Assembly: GCA_026390535.1 (NCBI GenBank)
Contig: JAPLFT010000204.1
Span: 1-14,117 of the forward strand
Length of the DNA stretch: 14,117 nucleotides
Reading direction: 5' to 3'
Source: Pseudomonadota bacterium
Lineage (GTDB): Bacteria; Bdellovibrionota; JAFGOL01
Of this stretch, positions 1 to 7,748 are shown piece by piece. Within the stretch, counting starts at the first letter, position 1; each line of letters starts with the position of its first letter. The translations under genes were made by a program, and so were the position numbers. The notes under the pieces were generated by a model, which was given only the letters and a program-made list of their open reading frames with translations, ran no database searches and was not told the DNA's origin.

Positions 1-1130
1 TACCGGGTGGTTCAGGTCAACCTACCAGCGTGGGTGTTCATTTCATATCCCTGCCAAAAATTCTTGAGCTTGTGCTTTTTAACGGAGTGGATCAAAGAAC
101 GGGAGAAAGAGTTTTCCCGGACCACGGAATGAAACTTCAGAGCTTTGACGAATTGTTTTCAGTCTTTAAAAATTATTTTTCAAAAACAGTCAAGGTACTT
201 GCCCTTTGTAATAATATTCAGCACGACATATGGCGAAAGAACAACATGGCAATCTTTAATTCACTTTTAAAACCTGATTGTCTGAGCCGTGGACATCTAA
301 TCAATGAGATGGGATATCGTTACAACGCTACATTTAATGTTGAAACCACAGGAAATATAAATCTTGTAAACAGCCTGGCTGCACTTAAAAAGACAGTATA
401 TGAAGATAAAAAGATCCCTCTGGACAAATTAAAGACAGCATTAAAAGAAAACTTCGGATTTAAAAAAGCCGAGGATGTTAAATCATATTCATTGATGGAT
501 CAGGAAAAACAATCCGACGTAAATAAATGGGACGAACTTCATTTTATGCTTTTAAAGGCCCCAAAATACGGTAATGCGGATCCCGCGGCAGATTCTATTT
601 TAAAGGAATGGGAAGATTGGTACACCTCCATGTGCAAAAACTATGAATCACTGTACGGAAAGCCTTATTATCCATGCCAGATATCCGTTTCAACTCACGG
701 GGCAATGGGGGCTGTAACCATTGCAAGCCCCGACGGCAGGCTCTATGGTACAACTTTTGCCGACGGATCATTATCCGCTTATCCGGGCACAGACAGAAAT
801 GGCCCCTATGCGCTTATGACCTCGGCTACTGTTTGGGATCATGCAAAATCCCAAAACTCTCAGCTAAATCTAAAGATACATCCAACGGCGATAAAAGGAC
901 TAAATGGTGCCAGAAAACTCCTGGAATTAACCAGGGCTTATATGAGAAAAGGCGGATTTCATGTTCAGTATAACGTCGTAGATTCAAAGATATTAAAAGA
1001 CGCTCAGGCTCATCCGGAAAATTACAGGGATCTTATGGTTCGCGTGGCGGGTTTTACACAATATTGGGTTGAGATCGGAAAACCGATCCAGGATGAAGTC
1101 ATCGCAAGAACGGAATATGAAGGGATTTGA
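1..1130 (+). CDS. hpdB: 4-hydroxyphenylacetate decarboxylase-type glycyl radical enzyme, large subunit (5' partial)
   Basis: This is the C-terminal ~375 residues of a glycyl radical enzyme, read in frame from base 3; the start and the active-site Cys loop lie just outside the window. The family removes the carboxylate of arylacetates such as 4-hydroxyphenylacetate, giving p-cresol, in the cytoplasm of anaerobes. The glycyl-radical motif RVAGF is near the C-terminus, with the Gly exactly 25 residues from the end, as in the C. difficile enzyme (Gly873 of 898, recalled). With that offset and no gaps, a His (bases 39-41, context GVHF) falls on His536 and a Glu (bases 342-344, context FNVETT) on Glu637, both reported active-site residues. 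The next two genes are the matching small subunit and activase, which separates it from pyruvate formate-lyase or toluene-forming PhdB. The stop codon overlaps the ribosome site of hpdC. The exact substrate is not proven. Confidence 0.88.
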   Translation, partial: PGGSGQPTSVGVHFISLPKILELVLFNGVDQRTGERVFPDHGMKLQSFDELFSVFKNYFSKTVKVLALCNNIQHDIWRKNNMAIFNSLLKPDCLSRGHLINEMGYRYNATFNVETTGNINLVNSLAALKKTVYEDKKIPLDKLKTALKENFGFKKAEDVKSYSLMDQEKQSDVNKWDELHFMLLKAPKYGNADPAADSILKEWEDWYTSMCKNYESLYGKPYYPCQISVSTHGAMGAVTIASPDGRLYGTTFADGSLSAYPGTDRNGPYALMTSATVWDHAKSQNSQLNLKIHPTAIKGLNGARKLLELTRAYMRKGGFHVQYNVVDSKILKDAQAHPENYRDLMVRVAGFTQYWVEIGKPIQDEVIARTEYEGI

Positions 1131-1142
1131 GGGGTAATAAAA

Positions 1143-1418
1143 ATGAAACAGGAAAAATTATTATATAGGGACACTTTAAATTTTACGCCCATTGACGTTA
1201 TCAAGGGTGTAGATCTGATAACTAAAAAAATCGTGATGGCAAATGATCCTGCTCCCGAAGGTTATGAAGTAAAGCCGAAGTGCAAATTCTGCAAAAACTT
1301 TTTACATAACAGCGATGATGAATATATGGGAACATGCAAAGTATCGAAAAATAATTTTATGGCTTATAGTGATATGACTGCCACTACATGTAAGGAATAT
1401 GAAAGGTCTGATCTTTGA
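1143..1418 (+). CDS. hpdC: 4-hydroxyphenylacetate decarboxylase small (iron-sulfur) subunit
   Basis: A 91-residue protein directly after hpdB, preceded by a GAGGGG ribosome site at 1129-1134 that overlaps the hpdB stop. HpdC subunits bind the large subunit in the hetero-octameric enzyme and are thought to tune its oligomeric state and radical chemistry. The C-terminal half shows CxxC at residues 47 and 50, Cys65 and Cys83, matching the spacing of the C-terminal [4Fe-4S] site of the family. Unusually these are the only cysteines. The N-terminal half (residues 1-46) has no Cys and no His, so the second cluster known in the C. difficile subunit (ligands His3, Cys6, Cys19, Cys36, recalled) cannot form in the same way. 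The gene overlaps the start of hpdA by 20 bases. Confidence 0.85.
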   Translation: MKQEKLLYRDTLNFTPIDVIKGVDLITKKIVMANDPAPEGYEVKPKCKFCKNFLHNSDDEYMGTCKVSKNNFMAYSDMTATTCKEYERSDL

Positions 1419-2117
1419 TATTCAGAGCCATTCTGTCCACGACGGACCAGGCTGCAGGACGACGGTTTTCTTAAACGGATGCCCTCTTTCCTGCAAATGG
1501 TGTTCCAATCCTGAGGGGTTAACCTTAAAACAACAGTTGATGTACAGCTCGAAAAAATGCAAATTATGCCTTCGCTGTATTAATAACTGTAAATCCAATG
1601 CAATTAAGGCTGAAAATAACTCATTAAAAATCGAAAGGAAAATATGCCGTGAGTGTAAGGATTTTTCTTGTGCCGCAGCCTGTTTATCTGAGGCTATGCA
1701 AATCAGCGGCAAATTTTATAGCGTGCCTGAACTTATGGAAGTTTTGAATAGGGATCGTCATTTTTGGGGGACGGACGGCGGAGTTACAAATTCACAGGTG
1801 TCGGCAATTCATTGATCCTAAAAAACATAGAGGCCTTAACAAAATCAGGCTGGCCCGGTGATCTTCTGATCCGTATGCCTTTAATACCCGGTTTTAACGA
1901 TGATGATGAGAATATTAAATCAACAACGCAGTTCCTCAAAAAATGCGGTCTATCAAAGATAGAAATACTTCCATTTCATAGATTGGGTGAAAGCAAATAT
2001 GATAAATTGGGATTGAATTATTTTTACGCAGATAAACCAGCACCCAAAAAAATAGAAATAAAATCCGTTAAAAAATTATTCGATAGTTACGGCATAGCCT
2101 GCGTTGAACTGTCATAA
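1399..2117 (+). pseudogene. hpdA: Activating enzyme of the decarboxylase (radical SAM), internally deleted and frameshifted
   Basis: The remains of a glycyl-radical-enzyme activase, which uses SAM and a [4Fe-4S] cluster to install the glycyl radical on HpdB. The first frame (1399 to about 1788, ~130 residues) has the radical-SAM CX3CX2C motif (GCPLSCKWC, Cys28, 32, 35) and a ferredoxin-like insert with two groups of four Cys (54/57/60/64 and 83/86/90/94). It ends at GGVT, where the family continues with the SAM-contacting GGEP motif. The second frame (from about 1788 to 2117, ~109 residues) resumes far downstream at KFTGVGNSLILKN and contains the usual RMPLIPGFND and ILPFHRLG stretches to a normal C-terminus. 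Against a usual length of roughly 310-316 residues, about 70-80 codons are missing and the frame shifts. The product would lack the SAM-binding core. A real mutation or an assembly collapse are both possible. Confidence 0.85.
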
Positions 2118-2169
2118 GACAGACACTCTCAACATGCTAATATTACTGGGTTTTATGAAAAATAACAAG

Positions 2170-2202
2170 GACCTACTATAAGAAAGCTTGCTTTTAGTGG
2201 TC
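2170..2202 (+). other. Imperfect hairpin between hpdA and the RRM gene
   Basis: GACCTACTATAAG (2170-2182) pairs with CTTTTAGTGGTC (2191-2202) through 11 base pairs, with one bulged T and one T-T mismatch around an 8-base loop. No T-run follows, so it is not a classical intrinsic terminator. It could be a weak or Rho-assisted end for the hpd transcript or a leader structure of the RRM gene. I see no convincing sigma70 promoter in the rest of the 2118-2288 gap. Confidence 0.4.
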
Positions 2203-2303
2203 AATTAGTGGTATTAATCGGTTTCTAAATTATTTTGTGATGTCGATAGTGACTATATGTCTCTTCTTTCGGCTCTCAAAAGATCCTAAAGGAGGGATTA
2301 AAA

Positions 2304-2588
2304 ATGGAAAAGAAATTGTATGTAGGGAATCTACCTTACAGTGCTAATGATGCGACTCTAAACGAACTATTTTCAAAGTACGGCGAAGTTGTTTCTGCAA
2401 AGGTTATTACCGATGCTGACAGCGGCCGTTCAAAAGGTTTCGGTTTTATCGAAATGTCAACAGCTGAAGAGGCTCAAAAAGCTATCGAACAGCTTAACGA
2501 CAAAGAACTTGATGGAAGAAACATCAAGGTTAACGAAGCAAAACCTAAAACCGATTCACGTTCTGACAGAGGCCCAAAGCGCTGGTAG
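2304..2588 (+). CDS. Small RRM-domain RNA-binding protein
   Basis: A 94-residue protein made almost entirely of one RNA recognition motif. RNP2 is at residues 5-12 (LYVGNLPY) and RNP1 at residues 42-51 (RSKGFGFIEM), with the aromatic residues that stack on RNA bases present in both. A short basic tail (residues ~80-94, rich in Lys, Arg, Asp and ending in RW) follows. Proteins of this size and form (cyanobacterial Rbp-like) bind single-stranded RNA and are often cold- or stress-responsive; the target here is unknown. A very strong ribosome site AAAGGAGGG (2289-2297) lies at a good distance from the ATG. The gene is monocistronic: it has a long upstream gap and its own terminator. Confidence 0.93.
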   Translation: MEKKLYVGNLPYSANDATLNELFSKYGEVVSAKVITDADSGRSKGFGFIEMSTAEEAQKAIEQLNDKELDGRNIKVNEAKPKTDSRSDRGPKRW

Positions 2589-2610
2589 TTAGTTACTAAC
2601 TAAAAAATTT

Positions 2611-2646
2611 AAAGGCTACATCTTAACTGATGTAGCCTTTTTTTTG
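2611..2646 (+). terminator. Intrinsic terminator of the RRM gene
   Basis: A perfect stem AAGGCTACATC / GATGTAGCCTT with a 6-base loop is followed directly by a run of T, about 22 bases after the RRM stop codon. This is a textbook Rho-independent terminator for the plus strand. Confidence 0.95.
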
Positions 2647-2687
2647 GCTATTGATTTGATTTTAAAAGAATTATATATGTGGTGTAC

Positions 2688-3161
2688 ATGAGTGAATTCA
2701 TCCAAATAACACATGAAATTATGTCAATAGTTGAGGAATGGGAGCCTAAATTATTTAGCCTTGCTGAAGATACTATAACAAAAAGACGGAACTCGCAGAA
2801 AAGGAACATTAAACAAATATTGGGGCATCTGATAGATTCAGCATCTAATAACACACACCGCATAATACATTTACAATATCAGCAGAGTCCGTGCCAATAC
2901 CCCAATTATGGTTCAAACGGTAATAATGATAGATGGATCTCAATTCAAGATTATCAAAATGAAAATTGGGATACCATAGTAAAATTATGGAAATATTCGA
3001 ATCTGCATATCGTGCATGTAATCAATAACGTAGACGCTTCTAAGCTGGATAATAAATGGCAATACAGTGATGTAAAATTTATTTCGTTACGAGAAAACAT
3101 AATAAACTATTTACAACATTTAAAATTACATATCGGCGAGATAAATGAACTGAATAGCTAA
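2688..3161 (+). CDS. DinB-superfamily protein (putative metal-dependent hydrolase or transferase)
   Basis: A 157-residue protein with the DinB/YfiT-like four-helix pattern. The motif LGHLIDSASNNTHR (residues ~45-58) supplies His47. YLQHLKLHIGEI near the C-terminus supplies His144 and His148. These are the three histidines that typically bind a divalent metal in this fold. Relatives include bacillithiol S-transferases and thiol-dependent enzymes, but no substrate can be assigned. I chose the ATG at 2688 over the in-frame GTG codons at 2679 and 2682; no strong ribosome site supports either. The gene begins about 40 bases after the RRM terminator and ends 3 bases from the convergent tRNA-Leu gene. 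Confidence 0.8.
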   Translation: MSEFIQITHEIMSIVEEWEPKLFSLAEDTITKRRNSQKRNIKQILGHLIDSASNNTHRIIHLQYQQSPCQYPNYGSNGNNDRWISIQDYQNENWDTIVKLWKYSNLHIVHVINNVDASKLDNKWQYSDVKFISLRENIINYLQHLKLHIGEINELNS

Positions 3162-3164
3162 AAT

Positions 3165-3250
3165 TGGTACCAGCGCCCGGACTTGAACCGGGATGATATT
3201 GCTATCGGTGGATTTTGAGTCCACTGCGTCTACCATTCCGCCACGCTGGC
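3165..3250 (-). tRNA. tRNA-Leu(CAA)
   Basis: Read on the minus strand, the 86-base gene has acceptor arms GCCAGCG and CGCTGGT (the first pair G-U), discriminator A and an encoded CCA. The D-region is GGCGGAATGGTAGACGC. The anticodon stem GTGGA/TCCAC closes the loop CTCAAAA, giving anticodon CAA for UUG codons. A long class II variable arm has the stem GATA/TATC. The T-arm CCGGG-TTCAAGT-CCGGG is intact. The type II variable arm and anticodon fit leucine. Confidence 0.96.
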
Positions 3251-3272
3251 ATTCTCGCGGTGAGTCCTCATC

Positions 3273-3300
3273 TATATAGACTAGTACTAGGGTTTTTCAA
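3273..3300 (-). promoter_or_regulatory. Candidate sigma70 promoter for tRNA-Leu
   Basis: On the minus strand, TTGAAA (3295-3300) and TATATA (3273-3278) are separated by 16 bases, with a predicted start about 15-20 bases before the tRNA. It lies in the gap between the rodA stop and the tRNA, so the tRNA can be expressed independently of the rod-shape operon. Confidence 0.6.
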
Positions 3301-3309
3301 TATAAAATT

Positions 3310-4431
3310 TTAGAACATGAACCTTCTGACCGCGATACCCTGTATAAGTCCTATGAGTATAAAATTCACTATTATTGACGTTCCACCGTAGCTCATAAAT
3401 GGAAGAGTTACACCGACTACGGGCATGATACCTATAACCATCCCTATGTTTACGAATGCATGCCAGAATATTACGGCGGTACACCCCATCACTATGAGCA
3501 CACCCAGCCTGTCTCCTGCCTGGGAGCCTACCCGTATTCCGGCCATAAATAACAGGACATACAAGATGACGAGAAAAACACTCCCAAGGAATCCATGTTC
3601 TTCCGCAAGAACGGAATATATAAAATCCGTATGATGTTCCGGTAAAAAATTCAGTTGTGTCTGAGTTCCTTTCATGTGTCCTTTTCCAATAAGCTGTCCG
3701 CTGCCAACCGCGATCCTTGATTGCAAAGAATTATAACCGGCGCCCTTAGGATCAAGAGTAGGATCAAGAAAAGTCATAACTCTTTTTCTCTGATAATCCT
3801 TTAAAACAAAATTATAAACTATCGGCAAAGAAATGGAACCGACCATGGCTACGATAAGAAGACTTCTCCAATTAACCTTTACGAACAAAAAGATACTGAA
3901 CGCAACCAAAAGAAGCAGGAGCCCGCTGCCAAGATCAGGTTCAATTATTATCAGACCCGCCGGAATACCGACTATCATCGTTGGAACAAGCAGGTCTCTG
4001 AGGGTATAGCCTTCAAAATTAATATCATTACTAAAATATCTTGCCAGTGTAAGAACTACTGTTATCTTCATGAACTCCGACGGTTGAAGACTTATGGGCC
4101 CAAGAGATAACCATCTTTTTGCACCGGAAGCCGAACGTCCTACCAGAAGTACAGCAATCAGAAGAATCAGATTTATCGCATATGCTATGTATATGGTTTT
4201 CTCAAATCTCCTGTAATCCACGATAATAAAAAAGGTCATCAAAACAAGTCCGATGCCTATAAATATCAACTGATGTGCAAATAGTCCCGCTGTACCAGTT
4301 ATAGACGCTGTGTTGGTGGCACTATATATATTAAAGAGGCCGATTATTGTTATGATGATACTTATGAACATGACGTTAAAATCATATTTCGTGAGTTTTT
4401 CGTAAATGGTATTCGGATCCAGTAGTCTCAC
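3310..4431 (-). CDS. rodA: Rod-shape SEDS peptidoglycan glycosyltransferase RodA
   Basis: A 373-residue polytopic membrane protein of the SEDS family (RodA/FtsW/SpoVE), full length for the family with about ten hydrophobic segments. It polymerises lipid II into glycan strands during cell elongation, working with its partner PBP2 at the inner membrane. Diagnostic stretches are GAKRWL followed by QPSEFMK (residues ~105-122), the large extracytoplasmic loop with EHHTDFIYSVLAEEHG, whose Asp is the proposed catalytic residue, and the C-terminal PFMSYGGTS. The start codon overlaps the last bases of the PBP2 gene (ATGA), so translation is probably coupled. It is the last gene of the mre operon; I see no obvious hairpin terminator after it. 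The PBP2 neighbour favours RodA over FtsW. Confidence 0.95.
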   Translation of the reverse strand: MRLLDPNTIYEKLTKYDFNVMFISIIITIIGLFNIYSATNTASITGTAGLFAHQLIFIGIGLVLMTFFIIVDYRRFEKTIYIAYAINLILLIAVLLVGRSASGAKRWLSLGPISLQPSEFMKITVVLTLARYFSNDINFEGYTLRDLLVPTMIVGIPAGLIIIEPDLGSGLLLLLVAFSIFLFVKVNWRSLLIVAMVGSISLPIVYNFVLKDYQRKRVMTFLDPTLDPKGAGYNSLQSRIAVGSGQLIGKGHMKGTQTQLNFLPEHHTDFIYSVLAEEHGFLGSVFLVILYVLLFMAGIRVGSQAGDRLGVLIVMGCTAVIFWHAFVNIGMVIGIMPVVGVTLPFMSYGGTSIIVNFILIGLIQGIAVRRFMF

Positions 4432-6413
4432 TCTTCTTGATCCTCCTTTTTACCCACGGGTTTTTCTGAAGCATTCTCCGTCTTTGATTTTACCTCGTCC
4501 ACGGGTTTGTTTTTATCCCTTTCAAATTTATACTTTGCATAATAAGCCTTAACGAGATCTCTTACAAGAGGTGCCGCACCGCTACTTCCATGACATGAAT
4601 GTTCCGCTATAACAGCGACTACTATTTCCGGTTTATCATAAGGGGCAAATCCGACGAACCATCCATGGTGCCTTTTTGTTTCCTCAAGATTTTCACACTT
4701 TTTATAAATATCCTGCTCGGTAATACCATAAAGTTGAACCGTACCGGTTTTTCCGGCCATATCCAGTCCCTCCAGTCTATACCACCATGCCGTGCCCGAA
4801 CCTTCGTTAACAACACCCCATAATGCTTTTAATAGAAAATCCCTGATCTTAGGTTTTATATCCAGGGTATGTCTTATTTCCGATTTAGGTTCATATATAA
4901 CTGTACCATTTACATCTTCGATCCTCTTTAAAACATGAGGACGATAAACGACCCCCGTCGCTATTCCACCATATGCATTGGCAAGCTGAATCGGTGTAAC
5001 AAGATCATATCCCTGACCTATTGCCATGGACAGATCTTCTCCCGGCATCCATTTTATTCCGAATCTTTTCATCTTCCATTCCGACGAAGGAATTAGACCC
5101 GGCCTTTCTTCCGGAAGGTCTATTCCGGTTTTTTGGGATAAGCCAAGCTGGTATGTATATTTATATATGTTATCAACACCTAATTTCATTCCAAGTTTAT
5201 AAAAAACTACGTCGCATGATCGAACCAGACCATTATGAAAATCTATTGTTCCGTGTCCCTGCTTTTTATAACAATGAAAATATCTGTTTCCAAAGAATAA
5301 ACGCCCTAAACATGTTGTTTTAAAATTCTCATCTACAATACCCTCTTCTAACGCGGCTAAAGCTACAAACGGCTTGAATGTCGAACCGGGGGAATAATGA
5401 TCCTGAATGGTCTTATTATAAAATGGGCGATACGGGCTGTTCTGAACTTCCTTCAGTAACTCAGGTGTAACCCCGCCGGAAAAAACGGTCGGATCAAAAG
5501 ACGGGGCGCTTACCATTACCAGGACCTCTCCGCTACGCGGATCCAAAGCAATAGCCGCTCCTTTTTTATTTCCATCTTTAAAATATTTATATGCGATCTG
5601 CTGAAGATCATTATCTATAGTCAGAATTATATTTCTTCCCGGTTCGCTCTTTGCAGACGGCAGACTGCCAAACAGGGCTTTACTTTCATCTTCACTTTTC
5701 ATTCTTCCGTTGGCATCCACTATAACGTATTTGGCTCCGTCGTAGCCTCTCAGTTCAAGATCCCAAACTTTTTCAAGTCCGAACTTCCCTATATAATCCC
5801 CAGTATAAAGCTTTCTGTTACTCATATCATACGTTGTACTAAGTTTGTTTATCTCTGACTTATTTACCTCGCCTATATACCCTATCACGTGAGCCGTGCT
5901 TTCCCCATAAAGGTAAGTTCTTTTGTTCCTGACTATAACGTCAACACCAGGCATAAAAACTTTATTGGATTCAACAAGAGCAACCTTGTCTCTGTCTACA
6001 TCCTGAGCTATAACGACGGGATAAAAAAGCGGGAGGTCATTGGCTTTTGCGATCTTTGACTTCACATCGTCCACAGATATCTTTAGAAAACCCGATAATT
6101 TTTTTATTACGTCTTCATATTCCGTTTCATCATCAGGAAGATATTGGGATCTTACTATGACATCAAACGCCAGTTTATTATCGACCAGCAATTTGCCATT
6201 TCTGTCAAACACCATTCCTCTTGGAGCATAATCCTTTTCCTGCCATATCCTGTTTTTTTCTGCATATGCCCTAAAGAGTTTGCCGTTGTATAGCTGGAGG
6301 TACCACAGCCTTGACACCATAACTACCAGAAAAAATATTACCGCAAAATACAAGAATTTATATCTTGATTCATATACCCTGGCTTCATCTCTTCTGCTCA
6401 ATGTGGTTGCCAT
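4428..6413 (-). CDS. mrdA: Penicillin-binding protein 2, class B transpeptidase for elongation
   Basis: A 661-residue class B PBP that cross-links peptidoglycan in the periplasm as part of the elongasome. A single membrane anchor lies at residues ~19-39, followed by the dimerisation/pedestal region with RGMVFDRNGKLL (~65-76). The transpeptidase domain has all three active-site motifs: STFK (344-347, nucleophile Ser344), SCD (399-401, the usual PBP2 form of SxN) and KTG (555-557). A charged tail rich in Lys and Glu follows the catalytic domain (~630-661). The start lies 4 bases after the mreD stop and the gene overlaps rodA by 4 bases. Length and motifs are normal and the gene looks intact. 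Confidence 0.95.
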   Translation of the reverse strand: MATTLSRRDEARVYESRYKFLYFAVIFFLVVMVSRLWYLQLYNGKLFRAYAEKNRIWQEKDYAPRGMVFDRNGKLLVDNKLAFDVIVRSQYLPDDETEYEDVIKKLSGFLKISVDDVKSKIAKANDLPLFYPVVIAQDVDRDKVALVESNKVFMPGVDVIVRNKRTYLYGESTAHVIGYIGEVNKSEINKLSTTYDMSNRKLYTGDYIGKFGLEKVWDLELRGYDGAKYVIVDANGRMKSEDESKALFGSLPSAKSEPGRNIILTIDNDLQQIAYKYFKDGNKKGAAIALDPRSGEVLVMVSAPSFDPTVFSGGVTPELLKEVQNSPYRPFYNKTIQDHYSPGSTFKPFVALAALEEGIVDENFKTTCLGRLFFGNRYFHCYKKQGHGTIDFHNGLVRSCDVVFYKLGMKLGVDNIYKYTYQLGLSQKTGIDLPEERPGLIPSSEWKMKRFGIKWMPGEDLSMAIGQGYDLVTPIQLANAYGGIATGVVYRPHVLKRIEDVNGTVIYEPKSEIRHTLDIKPKIRDFLLKALWGVVNEGSGTAWWYRLEGLDMAGKTGTVQLYGITEQDIYKKCENLEETKRHHGWFVGFAPYDKPEIVVAVIAEHSCHGSSGAAPLVRDLVKAYYAKYKFERDKNKPVDEVKSKTENASEKPVGKKEDQEE

Positions 6414-6417
6414 CTGT

Positions 6418-6924
6418 CTATTCTTCCACTATTGAATCCAGATTTATTCTTTTAGTCATCACATCTATCCAGTTAAATAATCTGAATACCAGAATACCCA
6501 CTACAGCCGTCGATACAGTCCCAATAATAACGTAAAGGAAATGCTCCATAAAAATTAAAAAATTCCCAAATCTGAGCCATATCAGCATAAAAAGTTTATT
6601 TGCGAACACCGGTAACGCTATACTTAGAAAAAGATATTTAAAATCGTTAGTATAAAAATTGAGGCTGATATATCTTGCAACGGAAAATGTAATTATGGAG
6701 AACAAAACGATATTTAAAAATCCGACGCTGGTATGAAGGCTTAATATATATCCTGTAAGCAATGTAAATAATAATCCTTCCCTAAAACTCCGCGTCATGG
6801 CCAGATATACTATAAGAACAGACAATAAATCAGGAGAAATTCGAGAAGGTATGAATAAATTTAAAAAGGACGTTTGTATAACTGTAAACAAAAAAACCAT
6901 ACAGATATATATAAAGATACTCAT
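6418..6924 (-). CDS. mreD: Rod-shape-determining protein MreD
   Basis: A 168-residue, very hydrophobic protein with about five membrane segments, the right size for MreD. MreD is the poorly conserved integral membrane partner of MreC in the elongation complex. Its identity rests mainly on position between mreC and the PBP2 gene, together with the N-terminal pattern in which a first helix is followed by PSRISPDLLSVLIVYLAM. It overlaps the mreC stop by four bases (ATGA), so it is translationally coupled. No single residue motif is diagnostic, but the operon context leaves little doubt. Confidence 0.88.
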   Translation of the reverse strand: MSIFIYICMVFLFTVIQTSFLNLFIPSRISPDLLSVLIVYLAMTRSFREGLLFTLLTGYILSLHTSVGFLNIVLFSIITFSVARYISLNFYTNDFKYLFLSIALPVFANKLFMLIWLRFGNFLIFMEHFLYVIIGTVSTAVVGILVFRLFNWIDVMTKRINLDSIVEE

Positions 6925-7742
6925 TGACTAATTACCACCACAAACACTTCTTCTATCCTGTTAAAATCAACGCTGGGTTTTATTATGACTTCCTGTGTTA
7001 TTCCAAATTTTTTCTTTCTGACGTCCTGGACCTGTCCTATGATTATGCCTTTTGGAAATCTCTTTTCAAGGCCCGAGGTAAGTATTACATCCCCCTTTCT
7101 TACATCATCCAGTCTTTCAAGATATTTAAGGCGACATTCGTTTTTTGCCAGTCCCTCTATTACCCCCCTGGCCCTGTCCTCCTGAACCATGGCATCTATA
7201 TCGGAGTTAGGGTCTGTTATCAACAGGACATCGCTATAATCGCCAAATACCCTTATGATCTGGCCCACTACTCCATCGTAGTTGATCACAGGCATGCTGA
7301 TCTTAATACCGTTATTTTCTCCTTTATTTATTCTTATCGTCTTAAATATTGATGAAGAATCTTTTGAAACAACCTCGGCAGATATCATGGGGATAGCCAA
7401 TCTTTCCCTAAGCAGGAGTAATTTTTTAAGTCTTGAATTCTCATATTCCGATTCTGTAAGCTGATGTATTCTGTTCTTAAGAACGGCATTTTCACGTATT
7501 ATATACTGATTGTCTTCTTTTACATTTACAAGGAAAAAGTAATCTTCTACCAACCTTACGGTTCCTTTTATAACCGAGGTAAACACATACTGCACCGGCG
7601 CCGTAATTAACACGATGGCCTTATCGTACCAACGAAGTTTATGTTCTACTCTGTGTCCGGCATTTACAGTGATGATAACAAGGATTACCACCAGCAGGAT
7701 TATAATTTCCTTATATTTCTTCCCGAGTATTCTGTTACGCAT
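6921..7742 (-). CDS. mreC: Rod-shape-determining protein MreC
   Basis: A 273-residue bitopic membrane protein. A membrane segment at residues ~11-27 is followed by a coiled-coil region (~70-115, with ENAVLKNRIHQL and SEYENSRLKKLL) and then the two beta-barrel domains typical of MreC. Conserved stretches include INKGENNGIKISMPVIN, GVVGQI, VLLITDPNSDIDAMVQ and GDVILTSGLEKRFPKGIIIG. MreC is the periplasmic scaffold that links MreB and MreD to PBP2 and RodA. It starts 6 bases after the mreB stop. The gene is complete and ordinary in length. Confidence 0.94.
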   Translation of the reverse strand: MRNRILGKKYKEIIILLVVILVIITVNAGHRVEHKLRWYDKAIVLITAPVQYVFTSVIKGTVRLVEDYFFLVNVKEDNQYIIRENAVLKNRIHQLTESEYENSRLKKLLLLRERLAIPMISAEVVSKDSSSIFKTIRINKGENNGIKISMPVINYDGVVGQIIRVFGDYSDVLLITDPNSDIDAMVQEDRARGVIEGLAKNECRLKYLERLDDVRKGDVILTSGLEKRFPKGIIIGQVQDVRKKKFGITQEVIIKPSVDFNRIEEVFVVVISQ

Positions 7743-7748
7743 CTATCA

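Noticed and set aside
1..1130. Pyruvate formate-lyase, glycerol dehydratase or toluene-forming PhdB
   Set aside because: The adjacent HpdC-type small subunit, the ungapped match to His536/Glu637/Gly873 spacing and the Cys-rich insert in the activase fit the 4-hydroxyphenylacetate decarboxylase type best.
1764..1815. Programmed frameshift or two-subunit activase in hpdA
   Set aside because: The central ~70-80 residues with the GGEP motif are missing altogether, and the second fragment has no plausible start codon with a ribosome site.
2651..2677. Promoter TTGATT...TATATA before the DinB-like gene
   Set aside because: The spacing is only about 15 bases in an AT-rich stretch right after the terminator; too weak to list as a feature.
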